A DNA stretch of 64,000 nt from Microscillaceae bacterium (GTDB lineage: Bacteria; Bacteroidota; Bacteroidia; Cytophagales; Microscillaceae), in assembly GCA_003483885.1 (NCBI GenBank), contig DMXI01000687.1:6805-70804 (forward strand), written 5' to 3'. A program made the translations under genes and the position numbers. The notes beneath the pieces are model-generated. The model ran no database searches. It worked only from the letters and a program-made list of their open reading frames with translations, and was not told where the DNA came from. Positions 46,475 through 55,052 of the stretch are shown in pieces; the stretch's first letter is position 1, and every line of letters starts with the position of its first letter.

Positions 46475-46498
46475 CTGTACGGATAATCATAGTGAATT
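46475..46498 (+). repeat. Short dispersed repeat, copy 2
   Basis: Matches 31018-31041 at 22 of 24 positions, including TAATCATAGTGAATT. It lies in the region after the beta-lactamase-like gene that is slightly richer in GC than its surroundings (46380-46470). Confidence 0.5.
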
Positions 46499-46533
46499 GA
46501 TATAAGTCCATTTCAACACTATACTTTAAGCAT

Positions 46534-46561
46534 AAAAAAAGGTAAGCTCTTAGAGCTTACC
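46534..46561 (-). terminator. Rho-independent terminator of the third STAS-like gene
   Basis: Perfect 9 bp stem GGTAAGCTC / GAGCTTACC with a 3 nt loop; on the minus strand it is followed by seven T residues. Confidence 0.88.
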
Positions 46562-46604
46562 TACTTCATTATAACATATAAACCTAGTTCGAAATCCAAA
46601 ACTT

Positions 46605-47024
46605 TTAGTTCATTACCCAGTTTTGGGCTGCTTTAGTATCTTTAAAAGTCTTAGTGTTCAATGCATAGCGCAAAGATCCCCGGTTGTTTTCGAGATAGGT
46701 ATTGATGGCTACTTCGCCAAAAATATTGTCAGGATGGATAATTGCTAATTGTTTCAAACCTGCATCAGACATGCGCAGATTCCAGTTACTGCTGAGCCAC
46801 GCTTGTTCGGCTTTTTTTACTGCACCGAGTTTTTCTGCGTTCAAAATCAAAGCATTGGTGGATTGAGCAGATTCGGTAAATAATTGATAGCTTTTTTCAA
46901 ACAGTTTGATAATTTGGTTACTTCCTAAAAAGCCTGAAATATTGATTGTCAAACATTTGCTGAATGCACATAATTCAATATTTGCATTTTTATCCTTGTA
47001 GAGAATCTGATTTCGTTTGTTCAT
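46605..47024 (-). CDS. STAS/SpoIIAA-like small protein (paralogue 3 of 3)
   Basis: With ATG 47024 the protein is 139 residues. It follows the same plan as the genes at 4212 and 12554: ANIELCAFSKCLTINISGF strands, a STNALILNAEKL strand, the W-L-S-S helix, LKQLAIIHPDNIFGEVAIN (close to LQHVALVNTKNILGTAIAKN in paralogue 1), and the ending FKDTKAAQNWV. It is closest to paralogue 1. A GTG three codons upstream is possible. Function unknown. It has its own strong terminator. Confidence 0.6.
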   Translation of the reverse strand: MNKRNQILYKDKNANIELCAFSKCLTINISGFLGSNQIIKLFEKSYQLFTESAQSTNALILNAEKLGAVKKAEQAWLSSNWNLRMSDAGLKQLAIIHPDNIFGEVAINTYLENNRGSLRYALNTKTFKDTKAAQNWVMN

Positions 47025-47177
47025 GAATTTCACTCAATAGTTACTTTGTCTGATGCAAAGTTCCGACATTTAGTCTGAGGAGGAAAATCATTTTTTAGCA
47101 AAAATACACCCGTGTAATAATTTAGCACGAAAAGTGACCATCAGTCAATCATTTTTTTAACATACTCTTACACAGGA

Positions 47178-50100
47178 TTAATCCAACAAATACTCATCTA
47201 CGTTTTTATTAAACTGATCGGCTAATACCCCTTTAAGCACTTTTAAGTAATCGCTGTCTTCGGCTTTGATATCAAATTTTTTATCTTTCAAGAGCTTGGG
47301 TTCATATACCCGACGTGGCTTCTGATCCTGGTAAGTATTTTTCCGGAATACATTCTCTGGACGGCGGTAGTTTTCCAACGTTTGGGGCATTGCCAGCACC
47401 AGGTATTTTTGCTGGGCTCCCGACTTGGCCGTATAATGATGTACTCCCCCTTCGTTACGAAAATATAAATAAGGCAAGGCTCCTTTGATCTGCATCTCTA
47501 CGCCAATGAGCAATTCAGGAGAAGGTCTTTTTCGCTTTTGGTAGGGTTCCCAGCGATAAATATTCTTACTTTTTGGTTTTTTTACTGGGGTGTCTTCTAA
47601 GGCTTCATCGTCTGCAAAGGCATCTTCTTCTTCTTCAACCACTTCGACAGCATCCGGCAAAACTCCTACCTCTCCGTCCAAGTATCCTTCGTGATTGTAC
47701 CAGAGGGTATAAGCCTCTACTGATAAATTAAAGGCTTTGGCCAAATCTATGTACAACTCTGCCAGCGTGAATAAGCTCGCTTTAGCACCATAAATCCCCA
47801 AGGAACATATGCCAAACTCAGGATTTTCGAGGGCTACCAATTGGGCCTTTAGTCTAAAAAAGTTTTGTGCCCAGGTTTTAAATTGGGCATGAAGGACAGT
47901 TTCGTTTTGTTCTTCGTAACCATTCAATACCAAGAAGTTATCAGACTCTATATGACCAATTTCTTCAAAAGAATCCTCGAACTTTTGTTTGAGGTTGGTG
48001 AGCTCATAATAATGTTTACGCTGTTGCTCGTCTTTCCAAAAATCGCTTTCTTTTTTACGCCTCTTGGCTTTTTGTAATTTTCGTTCCAGTCGGTCAATCT
48101 TACTTAAAAAACGAGCATAATAGCTGCCTTTATCAATGGTGTTGGTTTCACGGCGAAAGCGTGTGGCCAACGTAATAAAGTCAATAAATTTGAGCTTTTC
48201 GTTTTCGCTGATAATCCTTTGGGTAATTTCTATATCTTCCCGTCTTTGAATTTCAAAGATAATTTTCTTGCGTGTATCTTCTATAGCACTTTCGTGTAGG
48301 TCGGCTTTTTTGTTTTTCACCTCTTTTCGCTTGGCTGCTAAAGCCACTTCATCCATCAAATATATGTCTATCTGTAGTGGTAGGTTAAAGTCATATTCAT
48401 TGAGTACCTGAGAAAAGGGTATGATGAGTTGTTTTTGCAAAGTACGTTGTAGAAATCGCGCACCATAGTTGGCATTATAGCCTTTTTTGCCCAAATAATC
48501 GAGTACTTCTGAGCGAATCTCCACTTCCAGGTTGCGCCCTTTGATTCCTTCTCGTTTTTTGATCAGGTCTATTTCCCGATCAATGATTTTACGTACCACT
48601 ACTTTATCCAATGGGGCAAAAGCAATCACCCGATCTAAACGGTTAAATAATTCTGGGCGGAAATACGCTTGCACCTCCGATTTGAAGTGTTCGGCGGCGG
48701 CATCTATTTCATTTTTGGTTTCTACAAAACCAATAGACCCAGTTTGAAACGAGCGGGCCCCAATATTGGAAGTCATAATGATAATGGTACTACAAAAATC
48801 GGCTACCCGACCTCGGGCATCGGTCAAACGCCCCTCTCCCAGTATTTGTAACAACAAATCATAAAACGAAGGGTGTACTTTTTCGAGTTCATCAAACAAT
48901 AATACCGAAAACGGCTCCTGCCGTACCGATGAAGTCAGCAAACCTTCGCCCCCCAACCCATCGCCTGTAAGACGCATAATTGCCTGAATATCGGTATATT
49001 CGCTCATATCGAAGCGAATCATTTTGCTACGATTGCCAAACATAAACTGGGCAAGTACTTTGGCCATTTCGGTTTTACCTACCCCCGTAGGGCCTACAAA
49101 CAGCAACGAAGCCAAGGGCTTTCCTCGCCTAACGACTGCGGCTTTAATGGCCACCATCAGATTGGTAACAGTATCTATAGATTCTTGTTGTCCGTAAATA
49201 TTACGCTGAAAATACGCTTTCATTTTGGCAATGTCCAACGGTATTTCAGGGTTGATCATGAACTCGGGCATCCCGGTTTCCTGACAAAAACGCTCAAAAA
49301 TCGCGGCCTTATCAATGATCTTAATTTCTTTCTTTTCCTTATCGGAAACTATGGAAGCCAAGAAATGAATGGTTTTACCAGGTAGCTCTGAGTAAGGTGT
49401 ATACCATTGCTGCAAACGCAAAATCTCCTGAATGGCATCTTCTTCTACAGCACAATCTTTTTTGGCCGCAATTTGGTTGGTTTTTTCGGTAATAACTTCC
49501 AGAATCTGCTCATTGGAAAGCTCTTCGATTGTAATTGTAGTCAACAGACCCAGATATCCTGGCGAACGCATCTCAATGCGAGAGGCTTCTTCGGGAGTAC
49601 ATTCGCTTATCACAGTGATCTCGCCCCGGGAAATATAATCACGTAGGTAATCGGCCATAGACATGTTATTGCCAATGTATTGGCCTACCTCAAAAAGTTC
49701 GGCAAAGTTGCTCACGTACAATATATCTCCGGTTTTGCGCAGTTCACGACACACATCAGCCAAGTATTCTTCCCAGCTGCCCAACCCAGTAAGGCGGTGA
49801 AGTAATTGCGCGGCTGATACTTCCCAAATCGAGTGTTTGCCTAGCCCATGTTCTCCCTTTATGCGACAAAACTCTTTCACTAGGGCCGTTTTACCTTTGC
49901 CCGAACCACCTACGATCAATACGCTGCTGCGATGTTTGGCTTTCATAGTGGTAAGCAATAGGTCAAATTCTTTCTCAAGTCTAAATAGTTCTACATCGTC
50001 TACCTGTAAACGTTGAGCAATTTGGGGTAAAATAGATTCCTGCTCTTGTTGCTGGATGTCTTCTTGCTCAGCCAAGGTATAAAAATCAAACTCGGTAGGA

Positions 50101-50588
50101 ACCGCGTGAATCTTGGTGTCTGAAAACCATTGAGTAGTTAGAATAGAAGTAGGCGACTCAAAGCGTTTTTTACGGATAAACTCTAGCTGAATATTGTCTT
50201 TTAAATACTCGATGAGTTCCTCTAAAGAGTTGGCCGCTGATTGCACCCCAAGCGTAGGGATAAAGCCCAGAAACTGATGATGCTGATTTTCCAGGTAAAA
50301 ACAATCAAATTTTAGGGTAAGTTTTGGAAACAATTGCTTTTTGGAGGCCTCTAACGGTACCTCTACTACAGTGTGGAGCAAGCCTTGATCTAATACATAT
50401 TTAAGTAAAGGATGGTAACTGCCTTTGGTGAGTAGATTTTTATGAATGGCCTTGTAGAGCTGTTTGGCCATCCCAAACTCGGTAATATTTAAACGAACAA
50501 TGTCGATAAAATGCAAAGGTGATACAATGGTAGTACCAGAAAGATGGGTAGTTTCGCTGATGAGTAAGTTGAGTTTGATTTTTTTCAC
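47178..50588 (-). CDS. ClpB-like double AAA+ ATPase fused to a release-factor-like (PCRF) module
   Basis: The 1136-residue protein lacks the Clp N-domain. AAA1 has Walker A GGSGKGKT (227-234) but a degenerate Walker B (ILYVSNFAEL, no Asp-Glu). AAA2 is canonical: GPTGVGKT (499-506), Asp566-Glu567, sensor MTSNIG, FRPELFNRLD arginine-finger region, and a D2-small domain to about 730. From about 800 the sequence resembles class I peptide release factors: helical SDFWKDEQQ segment, then GIYGAKASLF (931-940, like RF 'GTEAALF'), NEGGVHH (1045-1051, like RF 'GEAGVHR') and a closing VYEPKLLKDKKF...VLKGVLADQF tail. The GGQ domain and an intact SPF/PxT loop are absent. Start is GTG 50588. Confidence 0.82.
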   Translation of the reverse strand: MKKIKLNLLISETTHLSGTTIVSPLHFIDIVRLNITEFGMAKQLYKAIHKNLLTKGSYHPLLKYVLDQGLLHTVVEVPLEASKKQLFPKLTLKFDCFYLENQHHQFLGFIPTLGVQSAANSLEELIEYLKDNIQLEFIRKKRFESPTSILTTQWFSDTKIHAVPTEFDFYTLAEQEDIQQQEQESILPQIAQRLQVDDVELFRLEKEFDLLLTTMKAKHRSSVLIVGGSGKGKTALVKEFCRIKGEHGLGKHSIWEVSAAQLLHRLTGLGSWEEYLADVCRELRKTGDILYVSNFAELFEVGQYIGNNMSMADYLRDYISRGEITVISECTPEEASRIEMRSPGYLGLLTTITIEELSNEQILEVITEKTNQIAAKKDCAVEEDAIQEILRLQQWYTPYSELPGKTIHFLASIVSDKEKKEIKIIDKAAIFERFCQETGMPEFMINPEIPLDIAKMKAYFQRNIYGQQESIDTVTNLMVAIKAAVVRRGKPLASLLFVGPTGVGKTEMAKVLAQFMFGNRSKMIRFDMSEYTDIQAIMRLTGDGLGGEGLLTSSVRQEPFSVLLFDELEKVHPSFYDLLLQILGEGRLTDARGRVADFCSTIIIMTSNIGARSFQTGSIGFVETKNEIDAAAEHFKSEVQAYFRPELFNRLDRVIAFAPLDKVVVRKIIDREIDLIKKREGIKGRNLEVEIRSEVLDYLGKKGYNANYGARFLQRTLQKQLIIPFSQVLNEYDFNLPLQIDIYLMDEVALAAKRKEVKNKKADLHESAIEDTRKKIIFEIQRREDIEITQRIISENEKLKFIDFITLATRFRRETNTIDKGSYYARFLSKIDRLERKLQKAKRRKKESDFWKDEQQRKHYYELTNLKQKFEDSFEEIGHIESDNFLVLNGYEEQNETVLHAQFKTWAQNFFRLKAQLVALENPEFGICSLGIYGAKASLFTLAELYIDLAKAFNLSVEAYTLWYNHEGYLDGEVGVLPDAVEVVEEEEDAFADDEALEDTPVKKPKSKNIYRWEPYQKRKRPSPELLIGVEMQIKGALPYLYFRNEGGVHHYTAKSGAQQKYLVLAMPQTLENYRRPENVFRKNTYQDQKPRRVYEPKLLKDKKFDIKAEDSDYLKVLKGVLADQFNKNVDEYLLD

Positions 50589-50899
50589 TGTGTAAAGTTA
50601 TTGAGTCTAGTTAGTGTTTGAAATTGTTTTGGCTTTCTTCATTTAAAGCATCAATCTGCAAAATAGTCAAATATTTGGGATCATAAAAATGGACAAACCA
50701 GAGACTTTGGTTCGATAATGATATCCAAAAAATGTTTTTTGATAATGGTATGTTAAAAGGTGGTAAGGGAGGGTATCCTCTAATTTTTTTATGTTGATTT
50801 GGGTAAAGACAATAGTCCATTTCACTTTTGTTTTCTCAGACAGTGACTTGATAGCCTATAAAAATATTAAACAACCTCTTACATTTAACCATCTTAACT
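50589..50899. other. 311 bp divergent intergenic region
   Basis: Separates the ClpB-like gene (minus) from the esterase-like gene (plus) and should hold both promoters. A 69-codon minus frame (50611-50820) exists but has unlikely composition and is not called. Confidence 0.45.
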
Positions 50900-52171
50900 A
50901 TGAAAAAACTATTGTTTGCTTTATGCGTTGTTTGGCTTATAAATCCGGCAACATTTGCCCAAAGCAATGCCAATGTGATAGGTTCCAAATATACGCTTGA
51001 CTCAAAAGTACTGGGCAAAAGCAAGGAGATTCAGGTATACCTCCCCGACTCTTACCAAAAATCCAAAGAAAAATATGCGGTACTGTATGTCATAGACGGA
51101 CAATGGTACTTTCCTTTAAGCGTAGGGGTATTAAAAATGCTCACCCAATTCAAGGGCGCATCCATTACTCCTGAGTTTATCATCGTGAGTATTGTCAATG
51201 CTGAAGCACGGCAAAGATACCGCTTGCTGGTGGGCCAAAAACCTAAATACCAACAGTTTATCGAGCAAGAACTTATTCCAATGATTGAGGGTAAGTTTAG
51301 AACCTCAAAAGATCGATTTCTATTTGGTTGGCAGTTTGCCGGAAGTTTTGCCTTGAGGGTGATGGGTACTCACCCAAGTTTGTTTAGTGCTTGCTTTGCT
51401 GCGGATCCTTACCCGTTGATGACAAAGTTTGATACGGATGTGAAAGACCTTTATAAGGCATTACCTCAGGTAAAGCGGGCAAATAACCTGATGTGCTTTT
51501 ATGTAGGTGAACCCGGCGAAACTGTAAAAGAAGGGGCTGACTACTTGAATAATTTTTTGGTGAAAATGAATGCTAAAGAAAAAGGAATACAATGGGAACA
51601 CCAGGATTTAGCGGGGGAAGAACACCGCTCTACGCCTTTTGCCGCGCTTTATCGAGGGCTAAAACGTTACTACCATAATTATCCTGCGCTTGTGCTTCAT
51701 TCCTTTGCTGAGTACAAACAAAAGGGTGGTTTGGCATATATTCGAAACTATTATAAAGAAAGAGCCACTCGGTTTGGTTTTAAGCCCGAAGTAGGTGGGT
51801 GGACGCTGTTTACCTTGGTACGCAGTGCGGCCAGAGCCAATCAATTTGAGCAATACCAGCAATTAATGAAAGATTTTGAATCCGAAAACTTTATTGGTAA
51901 GATTCGGCTTTCCAGAGCGTTGCAAGTTTTGAATGTTTACATGAGCCACCAACAGCCAGCCAACGCATTGAAATATTACAAGAAGCTGGAAGAGAAAAAC
52001 GCTGATTCGCCCAGATTACACAATGCGATGGGTGACGCTTACTTTGCCCTAAAAGATCACAGCAAAGCAAAAGTTTGCTACGAAAAAGCGGTAGAATTAG
52101 GTACTAATCAAAAAGATCGTCGTTTGTCTGTTTATAAGAAAAACCTGGCAAAGGTGGCTAAGGATAAATAA
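50900..52171 (+). CDS. Secreted esterase-D-like alpha/beta hydrolase-fold protein with TPR tail, nucleophile lost
   Basis: The 423-residue protein has a signal peptide (1-20). The esterase/IroE-like fold follows with VYLPDSYQKSKEKYAVLYVIDGQWYF and AEARQRYR, typical of this branch. Where the family has GHSxGG, this protein reads Gly143-Trp-Gln145-Phe-Ala-Gly148, so the nucleophile Ser is replaced by Gln. The histidine region GEEHRSTPFAALYRGL is retained. Residues about 330-415 form one or two TPR-like helical repeats (LHNAMGDAYFALKDHSKAKVCYEKAVEL). It is likely a catalytically inactive periplasmic binding protein. Confidence 0.78.
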   Translation: MKKLLFALCVVWLINPATFAQSNANVIGSKYTLDSKVLGKSKEIQVYLPDSYQKSKEKYAVLYVIDGQWYFPLSVGVLKMLTQFKGASITPEFIIVSIVNAEARQRYRLLVGQKPKYQQFIEQELIPMIEGKFRTSKDRFLFGWQFAGSFALRVMGTHPSLFSACFAADPYPLMTKFDTDVKDLYKALPQVKRANNLMCFYVGEPGETVKEGADYLNNFLVKMNAKEKGIQWEHQDLAGEEHRSTPFAALYRGLKRYYHNYPALVLHSFAEYKQKGGLAYIRNYYKERATRFGFKPEVGGWTLFTLVRSAARANQFEQYQQLMKDFESENFIGKIRLSRALQVLNVYMSHQQPANALKYYKKLEEKNADSPRLHNAMGDAYFALKDHSKAKVCYEKAVELGTNQKDRRLSVYKKNLAKVAKDK

Positions 52172-52215
52172 TTTATAAAAGAAAAACTGTCCCAACAGTA
52201 TCATTGTAATGACTT

Positions 52216-52255
52216 AAAACCTGTATCTTAAGGTAAAAGGTGCAGGTTTTGTTCC
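52216..52255 (+). terminator. Probable terminator of the esterase-like gene
   Basis: AAAACCTG / CAGGTTTT stem with an 18-20 nt loop, 45 nt after the stop, followed by GTTCCTT. Confidence 0.6.
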
Positions 52256-52373
52256 TTCAAAACTCTTTGAAAAAACCATACTTAAGCGCTATTTTTACTA
52301 GCTTTTAACGCTTGCTTATATACAACGGAGTGTTTTATTTATCACAGTTTGAATACTTGATCCCACATAACAT

Positions 52374-53264
52374 ATGAGTTTTAATACCTTGACTGGAGTA
52401 AATATTTTGGTGGTAGACGACCAGAGCGAGAATTTGCAAACCATTACCAATTTTTTGGAAGAAGCCAACCAGGGTTATGATTTACTGACCGCCTCTAATG
52501 GACAAATTGCTTACAATGTCGCCCAGAAATTGTTGCCTGATTTAATTATCAGCGATTGGGATATGCCTCAAATGAACGGCCTGGAAATGACCAAGGCACT
52601 TAAAAAAAATCCGGTGACAGCCGATATTCCAATTTTGCTCATCACGGGAGTATATACTACTTCCGAAAACCTAAAAGCGGCTTTGGATGCTGGTGCGCTA
52701 GATTACATTCGCAAACCTATCCAAAAAGTGGAGCTTTGGGCAAGAGTAGCCTCAGTGCTCAACTTGATGAGTTCGTACCGCACCATCAAAGATCAAAACC
52801 AGGAGATAGAGCGCAAAAACCAACTCATTAAGGAGCAAAAAGACCGGGAGTTGAACACTAAGATTTTGGAGCTGAACCAAAAAACCCAAGTGTTGAAAAC
52901 CATTCGCGAAAGGTTAGAAAAACTCCATACTTTACCCGAAACCGAGGCATTGGAAGTTACGAAAATTGTCCGGTTTATCGAGAAAAGCATGGATATGGAA
53001 AACGAATGGCAAAACTTCAAGAAATACTTTGAGAAGGTTCACCCTCGTTTTTTTACCATTCTACAAGATCGGTTTCCCAAACTAACGACCGAAGACCTGA
53101 AATACTGTGCGTATATCAAAACGCATATGTCGAACAAGGAAATTGCAAACTTGCTCAACATCAACACTGAAAGCGTAAGAACCCATAAGTATCGCCTCAA
53201 AAAGAAACTAGGACTCCCCAAAGAGGTGGAACTTAAGGAGTTCATCAGTCAGTTGTTCAATTAA
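52374..53264 (+). CDS. Response regulator with LuxR-type DNA-binding domain
   Basis: The 296-residue protein has a receiver domain (about 9-130) with Asp15-Asp16, phosphoacceptor Asp61 in IISDWDMPQMNG, Thr in LLITG and Lys in IRKP. A long coiled-coil linker (about 135-200) with many Gln/Lys/Glu follows, then a C-terminal LuxR/GerE-like helix-turn-helix (MSNKEIANLLNINTESVRTHKYRLKKKL). The layout, with a coiled coil between receiver and HTH, is typical of Cytophagales regulators paired with TPR or triple-Tyr kinases encoded elsewhere. Target unknown. It sits next to the repeat at 53317-53359. Confidence 0.9.
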   Translation: MSFNTLTGVNILVVDDQSENLQTITNFLEEANQGYDLLTASNGQIAYNVAQKLLPDLIISDWDMPQMNGLEMTKALKKNPVTADIPILLITGVYTTSENLKAALDAGALDYIRKPIQKVELWARVASVLNLMSSYRTIKDQNQEIERKNQLIKEQKDRELNTKILELNQKTQVLKTIRERLEKLHTLPETEALEVTKIVRFIEKSMDMENEWQNFKKYFEKVHPRFFTILQDRFPKLTTEDLKYCAYIKTHMSNKEIANLLNINTESVRTHKYRLKKKLGLPKEVELKEFISQLFN

Positions 53265-53316
53265 TTCCTCGCTTTTCTACATCCTTCACCGTCGTTTACT
53301 TTCTGCTTTATCCGAG

Positions 53317-53359
53317 TTTGTCTACGCTTTGTCTACATTTTTGTCTACGCTTTGTCTAC
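53317..53359. repeat. Four iterated TTTGTCTAC 9-mers at helical-turn spacing
   Basis: TTTGTCTAC occurs at 53317, 53328, 53340 and 53351, i.e. starts spaced 11, 12 and 11 bp, on one face of the helix. The array lies 53 nt after the response-regulator stop, in a region between convergent genes. It could be an operator, a small-RNA promoter region, or chance low-complexity repetition. The rest of 53360-53618 holds no gene that I can support. Confidence 0.6.
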
Positions 53360-53618
53360 GGTACTTTTTAGCGAATCCTTCCTTCTTTGTGTACTTTTGT
53401 ATCAAGCATAATTGATCTATATCATTTATCTTACCTTCTATTCCAAGTTTCGCCCTACATTCATCTCAGGCGGAAGTTATGCCCTCATTTTTGATTCTTT
53501 ATCCTCAAAAAATATACAATAATCTGCAGTTAGCTTTATACTTAATATCCATAAGTAATAGAAAGCCTGGGTACTTTGTGCCTGGGTTTTTTTGTTGGTT
53601 TTTGTGAGGGCTAGGAGC

Positions 53619-53837
53619 TCAATCTATATTTAGGACGTGAAATTGACTATCAAATACAAATGATAGATTCACATGTTCACGATAGCATTGAATGATTTTC
53701 ACGATCCAAGCCTTTGCTGCTAGATTATCCAATGCTATATAAAATTCTTGGTCTCGGCCTAATAGCTTAAATACAAACAGATTTTCATTTCTCTGAAAAC
53801 CAAAAGTATTCACATAAGCAAATTTAATTTTTTCCAT
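53619..53837 (-). CDS. Hypothetical small protein, distal gene of duplicated cassette B
   Basis: The 72-residue protein is a near copy (about 87 percent identical) of 54831-55052. Its ATG overlaps the stop of the preceding gene by one base (TAATG), indicating translational coupling. The sequence is beta-alpha-beta-like (KIKFAYVNTFGFQ, NLFVFKLLG, EFYIALDNLAAKAWIVKIIQCYREHV) with no known family. Coupled to the 191-residue gene, it likely forms a two-subunit immunity or antitoxin module. Confidence 0.6.
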   Translation of the reverse strand: MEKIKFAYVNTFGFQRNENLFVFKLLGRDQEFYIALDNLAAKAWIVKIIQCYREHVNLSFVFDSQFHVLNID

Positions 53838-54412
53838 TATTTAATTTTAAAACCTAAGCTTTCTTCGATTTTTGATCTGTCAAGCTCTCTGATTTCTACT
53901 ATTTGGTTTAGAAAGGAATTCAGGTTTGGTTCATGGTGTTTCCAAAAATCATATAACTTTTGCTGATACAGGTAATAAGGATCAAATCCATAAAAATCCA
54001 ATCTTCGCATCTGCTTGCTTAGCCATCTTTTCCAAAACTTGGTTTTTTTTTCGTCTGTATAACCAGGATAAGCTTGCCAGGAGTGTGTCACCATGTCGGT
54101 TTCATTTTTGAAAACATAATAAGAAGCCTCCATTGCTTGTGCCTTTTTTTCTTCCTCAGTAAATTTTAAGTGTGGGATAGAATGTATTTCATCCACAAAA
54201 AGTTTGATTGTGACCTTTTTAGATTTTAGGTAAGCATCTACAATGTAATTGATGATATTGTAAAACGTAGGGTTTTCTAAAAAAAGGACAAAACGAGAAG
54301 GATTATCAAATAAATACACGTGAATTTCCTTGCCAAAATAATTCGTTAAAGATGCTTCCATACCCAATATTGCTGTTACATATCGTTCATAAACTTCAAA
54401 CTCTAAATCCAT
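53837..54412 (-). CDS. Hypothetical protein, proximal gene of duplicated cassette B (putative immunity)
   Basis: The 191-residue soluble protein has no recognised family. It is paralogous to 55052-55627. Comparing the two by eye, the first 75 residues differ at about 31 positions while the remaining 116 differ at about 6. The conserved half includes FTEEEK, HSWQAYPGYTDEKKTKFWKRWL and GFDPYYLYQQKLYDFWKHHEPN. This pattern, specific N-terminus and shared C-terminus, suits an immunity protein adapting to different toxins. It overlaps the downstream 72-residue gene by one base. Confidence 0.62.
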   Translation of the reverse strand: MDLEFEVYERYVTAILGMEASLTNYFGKEIHVYLFDNPSRFVLFLENPTFYNIINYIVDAYLKSKKVTIKLFVDEIHSIPHLKFTEEEKKAQAMEASYYVFKNETDMVTHSWQAYPGYTDEKKTKFWKRWLSKQMRRLDFYGFDPYYLYQQKLYDFWKHHEPNLNSFLNQIVEIRELDRSKIEESLGFKIK

Positions 54413-54449
54413 ATTTTATTCTCCATTCATAAATTCATCAACAGCATCA

Positions 54450-54554
54450 TCATTTCTTACCCCACATTCGCTTCCACCAACTTTTTTTCGTTGACTTTTT
54501 CTCCTTTGCTGGGGCATAAGTTTTATCAAAAAAACCTCCTCTAACTATAAAAGT
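54450..54554 (-). pseudogene. Orphan C-terminal tail upstream of cassette B
   Basis: An open frame without start codon encodes ...GGFFDKTYAPAKEKKSTKKSWWKRMWGKK-like tail of 34 residues (quoted only in part) ending TGA 54452-54450. A similar tail (DKTYAP..KKSWWKR) precedes cassette A at 55665-55772. It appears to be the last exon-like remnant of a larger protein, displaced with its immunity gene. Confidence 0.5.
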
Positions 54555-54686
54555 TTACCTATAGCGCCTGATTTTAGCTTTGTGATAGCCCCGGCTTGGA
54601 AGGCAGAAAAGTAAAAGTCTATGCTATCTTCTTCCATAATATTAAAAATAACCATTTTTATTTTGACACAGTTTGCTGAATACTTT

Positions 54687-54830
54687 CTAATCTTGATAAA
54701 TCGGTTGTCCGTTGACCTGTTTTAATTTTTTACCAAATCTCCAATGTATTTTATCCCATACTTTTTCTTCTACCTCTTTCTTAGAAATTAAAACAGACTT
54801 ACCATTTTCTACTTTAATAAAAGTAGTTAA
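54687..54830 (-). pseudogene. Orphan toxin-like C-terminal tail between cassettes A and B
   Basis: Directly after the TGA of the 54831-55052 gene, in the same frame, 47 sense codons follow: beta strand FIKVENGKSVLISKKEVE, then EKVWDKIHWRFGKKLKQ and a TAG at 54689-54687. There is no start codon. The composition is protein-like, unlike random intergenic DNA, and the layout resembles a displaced toxin tail. A further 30-codon ATG frame (MEEDSIDFYFSAFQAG...) lies between it and the next tail. Confidence 0.45.
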
Positions 54831-55052
54831 TCATTCTATTATATTTATGACCTGAAATTGACTATCAAATACAAACGATAGATTCACATATTCACGATAG
54901 CATTGAACGATTTTCACGATCCAAGTTTTTGCTGCTAGATTATCCAATGCTATATAAAATTCTTGGTCTTGACCTAATAGTTTAAATACAAACAGGTTTT
55001 CGTTTTTCTGAAAACCAAAAGTATTCACGTAAGCAAATTCAATTTTTTCCAT
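54831..55052 (-). CDS. Hypothetical small protein, distal gene of duplicated cassette A
   Basis: The 73-residue protein is the paralogue of 53619-53837 and shares all its features, including the one-base TAATG overlap with the preceding 191-residue gene. The last residues differ (QVINIIE against HVLNID). No family recognised; function presumably linked to the coupled upstream gene. Confidence 0.6.
   Translation of the reverse strand: MEKIEFAYVNTFGFQKNENLFVFKLLGQDQEFYIALDNLAAKTWIVKIVQCYREYVNLSFVFDSQFQVINIIE

Noticed and set aside
50611..50820. 69-codon minus frame just upstream of the ClpB-like gene
   Set aside because: Unusual composition with many Pro/Trp/Phe, no recognisable features, and it occupies the divergent promoter region.
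53317..53359. CRISPR-like array
   Set aside because: Repeats are 9 bp with 2-3 bp spacers, not the 25-40 bp repeat and spacer pattern of CRISPR.
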